Assembly (NCBI GenBank): GCA_002731735.1
Contig: PCCM01000120.1
Span: forward strand, 1-9,335
DNA from: Gemmatimonadota bacterium
GTDB lineage: Bacteria; Gemmatimonadota; Gemmatimonadetes; Longimicrobiales; Gaopeijiaceae
Direction of reading: 5' to 3'
Length of the DNA: 9,335 bases
Below, in pieces: positions 1 through 6,203 of this stretch; the stretch's first letter is position 1; the number at the start of each line of letters is the position of its first letter. The notes below the pieces were generated by a model. The model was not told the origin of the DNA. It saw only the letters and a program-made list of their open reading frames with translations, and did no database searches. Both the position numbers and the translations under genes were made by a program.

Positions 1-348
1 TCGGAGGTCGGTCGGGGGCAGAAGACCTACGACTTCGGCACGGCCCGCGGGCGGTGGGTCCGCTTGGAGGGGCCCGACGACGTGCTGGGTCTGATGGACG
101 CCGGAGCCGACGGCCTGGTGGTTGTTGTCAGAGACGCCGGTGCCACATTCCTTGGACCTATCTTCGACGAGCTGGCCGGCGTGGTGTGCACCGGGGGGAC
201 GATCCGCAGCCACATCGGGATCATCAGCCGGGAATACCGGGTCCCAGGGGTGGTGGCCACCGTCCTGTCCGAGGAGCCGGACGAGGGTGTCGAGGTGGAG
301 TTGGACGCCACCGGTCCCGACGGCGTGGTCCGCCTGGTCGGGGGATGA
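1..348 (+). CDS. PEP-utilising enzyme mobile-domain protein, C-terminal fragment (5' end outside window)
   Basis: The frame is open from the first base, so the start lies to the left; 115 residues are visible. Residues 64-83 carry the signature of the PEP-utiliser mobile (swivelling phosphohistidine) domain: TGGT, then SHIGIISRE with the phospho-acceptor His at residue 71 (bases 211-213), then VPGVV. In this superfamily (pyruvate phosphate dikinase, PEP synthase, enzyme I of PTS, rifampin phosphotransferase) that His shuttles phosphate between an ATP-grasp or PEP site and the acceptor. The protein ends about 32 residues after this motif, as expected for a C-terminal mobile domain. The stop overlaps the ATG of the next gene (ATGA), so the two are probably one operon with coupled translation. 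Which family member it is cannot be told from this fragment: a stand-alone mobile subunit or the end of a large synthase are both possible. Confidence 0.85.
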   Translation, partial: SEVGRGQKTYDFGTARGRWVRLEGPDDVLGLMDAGADGLVVVVRDAGATFLGPIFDELAGVVCTGGTIRSHIGIISREYRVPGVVATVLSEEPDEGVEVELDATGPDGVVRLVGG

Positions 349-1511
349 CCGCCGCCGTCACCCCCAGTGGTCCCGACGAGGACGCCCCGGTTCGGCGCGA
401 CCGGGTGAACGGGTGGCTGGCCACCATCAATCCGATCACTAAGCGGCTGGTCGCTGAGCGGACCAGCTACTCCTCGCAGCTCATCCCGGTCACGCCCTAC
501 GTGATGGTGTCCTGCGTCGAGGCCTTCCTCCGCTACCCGGACGCTGTGGCCACCATCACGGCGGCCATGGAACCGGAAGAGATCGGGATGGAGGCCCGGC
601 GTCCCGGCTGCCAGGCCAACTCGGTGTTTCTTTGGGGCGTGGCCAACTTCTTCCTCATCGGAAGAAACGTCCTACGGGCGGTGGATCCCGCGGTGGATGA
701 CGGCCCGAACGCGTTGGACCGTGCCCACACTGTGCTGGATTTCTGGGCCCGAACCTCACGGGCCTACCGGGGCGGCGACCACCTGCACGCCGCCGAGGTG
801 GACGACCGCCTGGACGTGTTCGACGAGGACACGGTGTCGGCCCTGGTGGCGACAGCTATCCCGGTCGACGATGGGCGGCGGGACCGAATCCGGCGGGCCA
901 ACGCCACCATCATCAACCACCTCTTCCTCCTCTATTTCGACACCCGGGTTGGGCACGGAGACACTGGTCCGTACCTTCTGGCCGACGGCCGGAAGGTGAT
1001 CATTCGCGACTACTACCGGTTGGCCGAGAGCGACCTGGCCTGGTCTCCGGTGGCGGGTGGTGTCCCCTACGGCAACCTCACGGCAGTCCTCGTCCTGGAC
1101 CCCGGCGTTGAAGTCCGGATCACCGATTTCGGGACTACGGTTTCGACGCCCGAGGACTACCTTGACCACCTGTCGGGGTTCGCCCTGTTCACTTCAGACG
1201 GCGTGGGACCCGGCCAGCCGCTGACACCGCTCTCTGACGACGAAATGGACGCCGTGGCATCGGCAGCGCGGATTGCGCAACGCCGCCACTACCGGGACAT
1301 AGCGGCCATGGGTCGGGACCAGCGGATCGCCTGCGGGGCCTATGTCTACTTCACCTTTCTGCGCCCGTTCGCCGAGCTGGCCGGGGTGGCCGACGACATT
1401 GACTGGACCTGTCCTCGGGATACTCCGGAGGACTTGTACCCACTCGTCACCGCAGACGTCGAGACCCCGCGGCCCGATCCGGATGCCGATCCCTATCCAT
1501 CCTTCGGTTGA
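345..1511 (+). CDS. Uncharacterised 388-aa protein coupled to a PEP-utilising enzyme
   Basis: I do not recognise this family. The chosen ATG (345) overlaps the TGA of the upstream gene as ATGA. The open frame continues upstream to base 54, but only in the shadow of the first gene's frame, so that extension is rejected. The protein is soluble, acidic and rich in Asp and aromatic residues, with no signal peptide and no obvious membrane segment. Visible landmarks are an N-terminal INPITKRLVAERTSY segment (about residues 26-40), a central helical part, a DGRKVIIRDYYRL segment (about 217-229), a DFGTTVSTPEDYLDHLSG segment (about 263-280) and a proline/aspartate-rich tail ending PDADPYPSFG. Operon position suggests it works with the phosphohistidine-domain protein, perhaps as its substrate-binding or regulatory partner; that is inference from context only. 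Confidence 0.8.
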   Translation: MTAAVTPSGPDEDAPVRRDRVNGWLATINPITKRLVAERTSYSSQLIPVTPYVMVSCVEAFLRYPDAVATITAAMEPEEIGMEARRPGCQANSVFLWGVANFFLIGRNVLRAVDPAVDDGPNALDRAHTVLDFWARTSRAYRGGDHLHAAEVDDRLDVFDEDTVSALVATAIPVDDGRRDRIRRANATIINHLFLLYFDTRVGHGDTGPYLLADGRKVIIRDYYRLAESDLAWSPVAGGVPYGNLTAVLVLDPGVEVRITDFGTTVSTPEDYLDHLSGFALFTSDGVGPGQPLTPLSDDEMDAVASAARIAQRRHYRDIAAMGRDQRIACGAYVYFTFLRPFAELAGVADDIDWTCPRDTPEDLYPLVTADVETPRPDPDADPYPSFG

Positions 1512-1537
1512 GGCAGAGGGTGGCGCGAAACCCCCAC

Positions 1538-1615
1538 ACCCCTGCAACGAAGGGGTTCCAAAGGCCGCTTCGCTGAGACTCGGAACGCGATTTGGTCGGG
1601 ACGACGGTTCCGACC
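1538..1615. terminator. Possible hairpins between convergent genes
   Basis: The 117-base gap between the 388-aa protein gene (+) and the DUF368 gene (-) holds three short perfect inverted repeats: ACCCCT/AGGGGT (1538-1543 with 1551-1556, 7-nt loop); GGTCGG/CCGACC (1594-1599 with 1610-1615, 10-nt loop); and an overlapping TCGGAAC/GTTCCGA (1580-1586 with 1607-1613). None is followed by a T run on either strand. Their place between convergent genes suggests transcription ends here, but the stems are weak and could be chance in GC-rich DNA. Confidence 0.3.
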
Positions 1616-1628
1616 CCGATGGGATGTC

Positions 1629-2570
1629 TCACTCAGCGGACTGAATCCGACCACGGGCCAGGCGGTCAACGAGAAGAACGACGGCTAGGGCCAGGGCGGC
1701 TAGCAGCGCCGGCCCTGCCAAGCCGTCGGTTGCTTCCGGCCAACTAAGGGTGGCGCCATTCACCGCCTCTTCGGCATGGCGGCTGACCACGCCGACCCCA
1801 TGGGGCCAGGGCCACAGCACCCGGAGCGAGCCCATCAGCAGACCGACCATCACGGCCATTACGTCATCGTGCCTTCGCGCCAACAAGCGGGCCAGTAACG
1901 CTGAAAAGCAGGCCAGACCGATGAGGGCTCCGGCTCCAAAGGTTGCTGCATCGACCACCATGCGGTCATCGACGACCTGGATCATGGTGCCGTACATGCC
2001 CACCATGAGGAGGATGAACGAGCCAGAGATACCTGGAAGCACCATGGCGCAGATAGCCACGGCTCCCGAGACGAACAGCGCCACGGGGGAGGGATCGGCG
2101 ACCGGTGTCCCTTTTAGACCGAGGACGGCGAACAGGACCGCTCCGACGAGGATTGCGGTGGTTGTACGGGACCCGGTCCACACCACGTCCCGTCGGGTGA
2201 TGAGGATCGCGGCGAACACCAGACCGGTGAACAGGCCAGCCATCGACTCCGGATGGTCGACCAATGCCTCGTCGATCAGCCCGGCCAGTAGGGCGACGGC
2301 GGTCAGCAGGCCGGCTAGGAGAGGGAGAACGAAGCCCCATGGCACCTCGGATAACCGGCGAGCCGTACCGCGCAGGTCGCCGCGGACCAGGCACCCCAGG
2401 GCACGAGCCCCGGTGTAGATGGCTTGCATCAACCGGTCGTAGATGCCGAGCAGCAGGGCAACGGTGCCGCCCGAGACCCCGGGGACCACATCGGCGGCTC
2501 CCATGAGGGCCCCCCGGATCACCTGGAGGGCGAGCCGGAGGAGGCGGGCCTGCGCCTCGGGCGCCGGCAT
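1629..2570 (-). CDS. DUF368 family membrane protein (PopT-type polyprenyl-phosphate transporter)
   Basis: A 313-aa integral membrane protein with many hydrophobic segments. The DUF368 hallmark is present twice, as expected for its inverted-repeat architecture: GAADVVPGVSGGT at residues 24-36 followed by GIYDRL, and LPGISGSFILLMVGMY at 178-193. MVGLLMGSLRVLWPW at about 241-255 is also typical. Established knowledge: DUF368 (PopT) proteins, together with DedA-family UptA, return undecaprenyl phosphate across the cytoplasmic membrane for peptidoglycan and other envelope polymer synthesis. Length is normal for the family. The ATG at 2570 is preceded by AGGAGG (2580-2575, 4-nt spacer) lying inside the upstream thioesterase gene, whose TGA shares one base with this ATG (TGATG), so translation is coupled. 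The pairing with a thioesterase is probably just operon economy. Confidence 0.92.
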   Translation of the reverse strand: MPAPEAQARLLRLALQVIRGALMGAADVVPGVSGGTVALLLGIYDRLMQAIYTGARALGCLVRGDLRGTARRLSEVPWGFVLPLLAGLLTAVALLAGLIDEALVDHPESMAGLFTGLVFAAILITRRDVVWTGSRTTTAILVGAVLFAVLGLKGTPVADPSPVALFVSGAVAICAMVLPGISGSFILLMVGMYGTMIQVVDDRMVVDAATFGAGALIGLACFSALLARLLARRHDDVMAVMVGLLMGSLRVLWPWPHGVGVVSRHAEEAVNGATLSWPEATDGLAGPALLAALALAVVLLVDRLARGRIQSAE

Positions 2571-3001
2571 CAGTCCTCCTGGTCCGGAGAGTCTGTCGGG
2601 TCGGCGACCAGATACGGGGTCAGGCGCTCCACCATGGACTCCGGGATCCTGACCGGCCTCCCGCCGGTGCTGGTGACCGCGGCCACCACCTCCTGGGTGG
2701 CCAGGACCTCGTCATTTCGCATGATGCGTTGCCCCCACCGTGAAGATGCCCGCCGGATCTCCAGTACCTCTGTCTCGACAACCAGGGCGTCACCGCCCAC
2801 TGCGGAAGCCAGGAACCTCGTAGCGATCTGGGTGACCACGAACCGGTAGCCCTCGCCCTCCAGGTCGTGGAGGCCGAGGGCTGCCTCGTCCAGCAACTCC
2901 ACCCTCCCCGTCTCAAATAGCTGCACGTAGACGCTGTGGTTGAGGTGGCCATAAGGGTCGAGCTCGTAGAAGCGGACCTTCACGGGATGGAGGTGGGGCA
3001 C
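2570..3001 (-). CDS. Acyl-CoA thioesterase, 4HBT hotdog-fold (YbgC/FadM-like)
   Basis: With the GTG at 3001 the product is 143 aa, the usual size for single hotdog thioesterases. The 4HBT signature is near the N-terminus: RFYELDPYGHLNHSVYVQLF (residues 10-29), with Asp15 in the catalytic position and the DPYGHLNH turn. It is followed by a long hydrophobic helix and the beta strands YRFVVTQIATRFLASA and DALVVETEVLEIRR. Such enzymes hydrolyse acyl-CoA or acyl-ACP thioesters in the cytoplasm; the substrate cannot be told. Start choice: the frame extends to GTG codons at 3061 and 3124, but the last would run into the divergent hydrolase gene. GTG 3001 sits 7 bases after TAGCGT (3014-3009), fitting a leaderless start. 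GTG 3061 has a GGAGG only 3 bases upstream and remains an alternative (163 aa). It is coupled by one-base overlap to the DUF368 gene. Confidence 0.85.
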   Translation of the reverse strand: MPHLHPVKVRFYELDPYGHLNHSVYVQLFETGRVELLDEAALGLHDLEGEGYRFVVTQIATRFLASAVGGDALVVETEVLEIRRASSRWGQRIMRNDEVLATQEVVAAVTSTGGRPVRIPESMVERLTPYLVADPTDSPDQED

Positions 3002-3008
3002 GGCGGCG

Positions 3009-3014
3009 ACGCTA
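3009..3014 (-). promoter_or_regulatory. Candidate -10 hexamer for the thioesterase/DUF368 unit
   Basis: TAGCGT (minus strand) ends 7 bases before the GTG at 3001, the spacing expected when transcription starts at the first base of the start codon. No convincing -35 was seen. The call rests on the TANNNT match and on the same layout at other starts in this window. Confidence 0.35.
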
Positions 3015-3093
3015 GCCGGGGCGGTGTTCGACGGGTGCCCGGTGTCGGGACCTCGCGTCACGGCCCTCCCCGGGCTGGCCGACCGACCGGCGT

Positions 3094-3099
3094 TACCCT
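3094..3099 (+). promoter_or_regulatory. Candidate -10 hexamer for the alpha/beta hydrolase (leaderless)
   Basis: TACCCT is followed by exactly six bases and then ATG at 3106; no Shine-Dalgarno sequence is visible. This fits the actinobacterial leaderless layout and recurs, with the same six-base gap, at the starts at 6024 and 8311. No clear -35 was seen. Confidence 0.4.
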
Positions 3100-3105
3100 C
3101 GGCTG

Positions 3106-3960
3106 ATGGCCGAAACCGCGGCACCGCAGAGCATCGAACTGTTCTCCGAGGCGTTCGATCCCGCTTCGACCTGGTCGTCCGGCGACCCTGCCGTGCTGCT
3201 GGTATCGGGCGCCGACTCGCACTGCACCCGATGGACCCCTGACCTCATCGGTCCGCTAGCGGACCACGGCCTTCGGGTGGTGCGGTACGACCACCGGGAC
3301 TCCGGCCTCTCCACCAAGGTGTCGTCCGAGATCGGCTACACCCTCGACGACCTGGCCGACGACGCCCTAGCCGTCCTCGATGAGCATGGGATCGACCGGG
3401 CCCACGTGGTCGGTCGATCGATGGGCGGAATGGTGGCCCAGGTTCTAGCCCTCGACCATCCCAGGCGAGTCGACACCCTCACCCTGGTGTCCACGACACC
3501 CGGGTTGGGTGACGACCGGCTCCCGCCGGCCACTAACTGGCTGGTCGAACAGATGGCCGAGCGGCTATTCACCCCACCACCTACTACCCCGCAGCAGCGG
3601 GTGGCCTGGATAGTCGAGATGGATGAGATGCTTTCCGGGAGCCGCTATCCGGTGGCCACTGGCGACCGGCTACGGGTGGCCATCGATGAGGTGGAGCGTT
3701 GCTGGTACCCGGAGTCGGGGCACGGCCCGGCGGTCAATTCCTCACCGTCTCGTCTTGACCGTCTCGGGGAGGTGACGGTACCGACCCTCGTCGTGCACGG
3801 GACTACTGACCCGGTCTTTTCGGTGGAACACGCCCTGGCCCTGGCCGAAGGGATCCCGGACTCCGAACTGTGGCTGGTCGAGGACCTGGGCCACGAGTTC
3901 CCGGACGGGCTGGTCTCCGACCTCCTACCCCGCCTACTCACCCACCTGGGCCGGAACTGA
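3106..3960 (+). CDS. Alpha/beta hydrolase
   Basis: A 284-aa single-domain alpha/beta hydrolase. The nucleophile elbow is GRSMGG (residues 103-108) with Ser105. The likely acid is Asp235 in HGTTDPVF and the catalytic His is His263 in LGHEFP, in the expected order and spacing. The strand before the oxyanion region reads VLLVSGADSHCTRW, in place of the common HGGPG, and YDHRDSGLST (61-70) is the usual DxRGxGxS-like turn. A lid region lies at about 135-215. It resembles the anthracycline methylesterase/non-heme haloperoxidase-like branch, but the substrate cannot be assigned. No signal peptide, so cytoplasmic. It starts leaderless at 3106, divergent from the thioesterase, and is closed by two hairpins just after the stop. 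Confidence 0.9.
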   Translation: MAETAAPQSIELFSEAFDPASTWSSGDPAVLLVSGADSHCTRWTPDLIGPLADHGLRVVRYDHRDSGLSTKVSSEIGYTLDDLADDALAVLDEHGIDRAHVVGRSMGGMVAQVLALDHPRRVDTLTLVSTTPGLGDDRLPPATNWLVEQMAERLFTPPPTTPQQRVAWIVEMDEMLSGSRYPVATGDRLRVAIDEVERCWYPESGHGPAVNSSPSRLDRLGEVTVPTLVVHGTTDPVFSVEHALALAEGIPDSELWLVEDLGHEFPDGLVSDLLPRLLTHLGRN

Positions 3961-4022
3961 CCGGGCGGAGAGCCCGGCCGTGGAGGTGACACCCTTCCTA
4001 TGGGGGGGATGGGTGTCACCTC
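3961..4022. terminator. Tandem hairpins, probable bidirectional terminator
   Basis: Immediately after the hydrolase stop is a 6-bp stem CCGGGC/GCCCGG with a 5-nt loop (3961-3966 with 3972-3977). Next is a perfect 12-bp stem GAGGTGACACCC/GGGTGTCACCTC (3983-3994 with 4011-4022, 16-nt loop in which three more pairs can form). It sits between two convergent genes (hydrolase stop at 3960, oxidase stop at 4037), so it can serve both. There is no clear T tract, as is common for actinobacterial terminators. Confidence 0.75.
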
Positions 4023-4036
4023 GTTGGGAGGTTCGG

Positions 4037-5443
4037 TCAGGCAGCTTCCACGATGACCGCGGTGACCATGCCGAACATCCCGTCGTCGCGTTCCACGTGG
4101 TTGAGGATGTGACAGTGCCACACCCAGGCGCCAGGTTCGTCGGGGCGGACCAGCACCGAGTAGCGCTCGCCAGGCGCCACATTGATGGTGTCGGCAAAGT
4201 ACGGGTGGTCGAGGGGGAAGCCGTCCTTGGCGAATACCAACTGGGGGAACTGGTGCATGTGCATCGGATGGACCTGCAGCCCCTCGTTGTAGTAGTCGAC
4301 GACAATCCAGTCGCCGGCGGTGACGACGTAGGGCTGAGTCGCTGGGAAGGACTTGCCGTTTAGTGAGTAACCGATGACCCCAGCGTCGTTGAGAACCATC
4401 GGGATGATCCTCGAGATCTGGAGGTCGGCGGGAATGAGCGTCCCCCCGATCGTCTTTCCGCGGGGGACTGGAGGTTCGCCAATGGTGAAGACACCGAACA
4501 ACCCGTTGGGAATTGCCTTATGGCCCATGTGGTGGGCGTGGTACATGCCGGTACGGGGTTCCCCGGCAGTGAACTCATATGTGAATGAGGTACCCGGCTG
4601 AATCAGGTCTTGGGTCAGGGGAGCCACGCCGTCCATGTCGTTGGGTGTGGGGATCCCGTGCCAGTGGACATCAGTTCCCAATGGGAGCTGGTTGTCGATC
4701 ACCACCCGAACGCGGTCGCCGACGTCGACCCGGATGATTGGGCCGGGGACCTGGCCGTTATAGGTCCAGGCGTCGACGATCTTTCCGGGCTCGACCTCCC
4801 ACGGCGTGATGGCAGAAGTCAGATGGAACTCCTTGGTCCCGTCGGCGGTGGTGACGGCCTCCAAGATCTGGTTACCGATACCGGTGGTCTCGGCCGGGAA
4901 GGCTCGGATCGACTCCAGCATGATGCGGTCCATCTCGGCCCAGTCGACATCTCCTCCGTGGGTACCGTCTCCATGGGAGGAGGCCACCGTGGCCAGCTCT
5001 GGGTCATCGGCGTCAAGCACGGTCAGGGTGGCAGTCATTCCGGCCTCCTTATGTCCGGAGATCTCACACGTCATGGGATACGTGCCTGGACGCAGCGTTC
5101 CCAGGTCCAGAACAGCCGAACGGTTAGTGCCCAACATCGGGGTGATTGGTCCATCGTTGAATTGGAGGTTGTGCTCAGCCGAGCCGAAGTTGGTTACGGA
5201 TAGAACGACCGGACCTGCCGGCACGGTCAGGGTGCCGGTAATGGCAAACTCGGTTAGCGAAATCTCAGCTACAAAGACCCCGTCGTCGACCACTGGGGTG
5301 GAGTGGAGTTTTCCGGAGACGGCTGCCGAGGTCGAGGAAGCCGGAGGGCCGTCGTCGGTGGCGCAACTGGTCACCAAGAGGGCGAAGGCCAGAGACGCAA
5401 TGAGAATTCGTGCCATGAGATGGCGGGTGGTTGATGTCTGCAC
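4037..5443 (-). CDS. Multicopper oxidase lipoprotein with N-terminal cupredoxin domain
   Basis: From GTG 5443 the product is 468 aa. Residues 1-27 form a lipoprotein signal peptide (Arg/His n-region, ILIASLAFALLV core, lipobox LVTSC, Cys27). Residues about 55-145 form a plastocyanin-like cupredoxin domain with a complete type 1 copper set: His91, Cys126, His131, Met136. After a His-containing linker comes a two-domain oxidase core: HWHG (His260, His262) and YHAHH (His302, His304) in the first domain; HPMHMH (His392, 395, 397) and HCHILNH...GM (His443, Cys444, His445, His449, Met456) in the second. This predicts one trinuclear centre plus a type 1 site in the last domain, the layout of two-domain oxidases that assemble as trimers. 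It likely oxidises a substrate or metal outside the membrane and reduces oxygen; the substrate is unknown. The start is set by GGAGG 7 bases upstream. It probably shares a transcript with the pseudo-receiver gene upstream. Confidence 0.92.
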   Translation of the reverse strand: MQTSTTRHLMARILIASLAFALLVTSCATDDGPPASSTSAAVSGKLHSTPVVDDGVFVAEISLTEFAITGTLTVPAGPVVLSVTNFGSAEHNLQFNDGPITPMLGTNRSAVLDLGTLRPGTYPMTCEISGHKEAGMTATLTVLDADDPELATVASSHGDGTHGGDVDWAEMDRIMLESIRAFPAETTGIGNQILEAVTTADGTKEFHLTSAITPWEVEPGKIVDAWTYNGQVPGPIIRVDVGDRVRVVIDNQLPLGTDVHWHGIPTPNDMDGVAPLTQDLIQPGTSFTYEFTAGEPRTGMYHAHHMGHKAIPNGLFGVFTIGEPPVPRGKTIGGTLIPADLQISRIIPMVLNDAGVIGYSLNGKSFPATQPYVVTAGDWIVVDYYNEGLQVHPMHMHQFPQLVFAKDGFPLDHPYFADTINVAPGERYSVLVRPDEPGAWVWHCHILNHVERDDGMFGMVTAVIVEAA

Positions 5444-5450
5444 TGAAGGT

Positions 5451-5455
5451 CCTCC
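5451..5455 (-). promoter_or_regulatory. Shine-Dalgarno site setting the oxidase start
   Basis: GGAGG on the minus strand lies 7 bases before GTG 5443. Starting there gives a normal lipoprotein signal peptide, whereas the longer frame (to 5803) overlaps the pseudo-receiver gene and would bury the signal peptide behind about 120 unrelated residues. The ATG at 5416 is a second possible start and would still keep the lipobox. Confidence 0.7.
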
Positions 5456-5464
5456 ATTGATCGG

Positions 5465-5486
5465 ATCGTCCGTGTCGACGGACGAT
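5465..5486 (-). promoter_or_regulatory. Hairpin in the leader before the oxidase gene
   Basis: ATCGTCCG/CGGACGAT form a perfect 8-bp stem with a 6-nt loop (5465-5472 with 5479-5486), 9 bases upstream of the Shine-Dalgarno site in the 104-base gap between the pseudo-receiver and oxidase genes. It could be a processing or stability element, an attenuator, or chance. No separate promoter for the oxidase was seen in the gap. Confidence 0.35.
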
Positions 5487-5547
5487 GGGTCTGATGAATC
5501 CATTGTCGGAGCGCTAGGGCCCGGTGGTCGCGGAGGAACGTCTTGAA

Positions 5548-6024
5548 TCAACGGTCCGTAGTGGAGACACCCAGGCAGGCTTTCCGCACCGCATGGGTGA
5601 TGCTTCGCCGGGTCATTGGCGAGTAGACGGGGTGGGTGCCGGCCAGAAGTTCGCCGTGGGCCGCGACCTGTGGTTTGGGGACCTCGACGACGATCGGCGT
5701 GTTCGGATGCCGACACTTGAGTAGCCGGAGGATCTCCCGGTTGGTCGGGTTGGCTAGACGGAACGAGAAGAAGATCACGTCGGCTTCGGCGGCTGCCGGA
5801 CAACTAGCCGGTTTCGTCAACGGGCATCGTGATCCCGCATTGTCGTCCGGACCTCCGCATCCGACCGCCTGAAAGCCCGCCTTTTCGAGGAGTCGGACGA
5901 CGGACGACCGCACTGCTCCGTCGGATTCCTCGACGAGGACCCGGGGGTCAGTCCGCCACGGGCTGAACCGCGGGGCACGAAACGATTTCCCGCGGGCATG
6001 TCGACGACGCTTCTGCTTGGTCAT
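5548..6024 (-). CDS. Stand-alone pseudo-receiver protein 1
   Basis: A 158-aa protein with a basic N-terminus (MTKQKRRRHARGK) followed by a single receiver-like fold. Strand 1 RVLVEES (28-34), GFQAVGC (50-56), strand 3 DVIFFSFR (82-89), strand 4 PIVVEV (110-115) and strand 5 GTHPVYSP (129-136) align with a CheY-type domain. The key residues are gone: the acidic pair is Glu-Ser, the phosphoacceptor Asp is Ser87, the Thr/Ser switch position is Glu114, and the conserved Lys is Ser135 (the following Pro is kept). There is no output domain. It is paralogous to the protein at 8444-8959: 12 of 30 and 29 of 70 residues identical by eye in two ungapped blocks, including DVIFFSFR. The ATG follows TACCGT by six bases (leaderless), downstream of a DosR-like box. 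The multicopper oxidase gene follows in the same direction. Function unknown; a phosphorylation-independent partner of the nearby kinase or regulator is plausible. Confidence 0.85.
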   Translation of the reverse strand: MTKQKRRRHARGKSFRAPRFSPWRTDPRVLVEESDGAVRSSVVRLLEKAGFQAVGCGGPDDNAGSRCPLTKPASCPAAAEADVIFFSFRLANPTNREILRLLKCRHPNTPIVVEVPKPQVAAHGELLAGTHPVYSPMTRRSITHAVRKACLGVSTTDR

Positions 6025-6028
6025 GCTT

Positions 6029-6073
6029 TGACGGTACGGATACCCCTAGGAGTTCGTCAGGGCCAGAGGTCCC
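6029..6073 (-). promoter_or_regulatory. Promoter of the pseudo-receiver 1/oxidase unit with DosR-like box
   Basis: Reading the minus strand: box GGGACCTCTGGCCC (6073-6060) runs into CCCTGA (6062-6057, a CTGACG-type -35), then 17 bases, then CCGTACCGTCA (6039-6029) containing the -10 TACCGT, then ATG at 6024. The box matches 10 of 14 core positions of the DosR consensus GGGACTWWAGTCCC. Its overlap with the -35 is the geometry known for DosR-activated promoters in mycobacteria. The whole layout is repeated on the other strand at 6109-6153. Confidence 0.65.
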
Positions 6074-6108
6074 GTTCATCGGGCTCCTTCGAATGGCTTC
6101 CGTACAAC

Positions 6109-6153
6109 AGGACCTTCGACCCTGATCGTCGCCGGCCTGGTTCCGTACCGTCA
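6109..6153 (+). promoter_or_regulatory. Divergent twin promoter driving the small membrane protein/response regulator genes
   Basis: Box AGGACCTTCGACCC (6109-6122, 10 of 14 DosR core positions) overlaps CCCTGA (6120-6125), followed by 17 bases and CCGTACCGTCA (6143-6153) with -10 TACCGT at 6146-6151. The CCCTGA, the 17-base spacing and the 11-base element are identical to the minus-strand promoter at 6029-6073. Transcription would begin near 6158, leaving a leader of about 200 bases before the TTG at 6356. Confidence 0.6.
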
Positions 6154-6203
6154 GCTCAGAACCCCCTACACCCCAACCAGATCCTTGATTCCTCCCTCTC
6201 GAC

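Noticed and set aside
54..344. Upstream extension of the 388-aa protein's frame
   Set aside because: Arg/Gly-rich shadow of the PEP-utiliser gene; the ATG at 345 overlapping the preceding stop is the natural start.
1750..2418. Plus-strand 222-codon frame opposite the DUF368 gene
   Set aside because: Mirror frame of a clearly recognised membrane protein gene; Arg/Pro/Thr-rich with no fold signature.
3002..3124. Longer thioesterase starting at GTG 3124 or 3061
   Set aside because: GTG 3124 would overlap the divergent hydrolase start, and the added residues are low-complexity and precede the normal start of the hotdog fold. GTG 3061 is not excluded but its GGAGG is only 3 bases away.
5444..5803. 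N-terminal extension of the multicopper oxidase frame to 5803
   Set aside because: It overlaps the pseudo-receiver gene in another frame, is low-complexity, and would place about 120 residues before a clear lipoprotein signal peptide; GGAGG marks the GTG at 5443.
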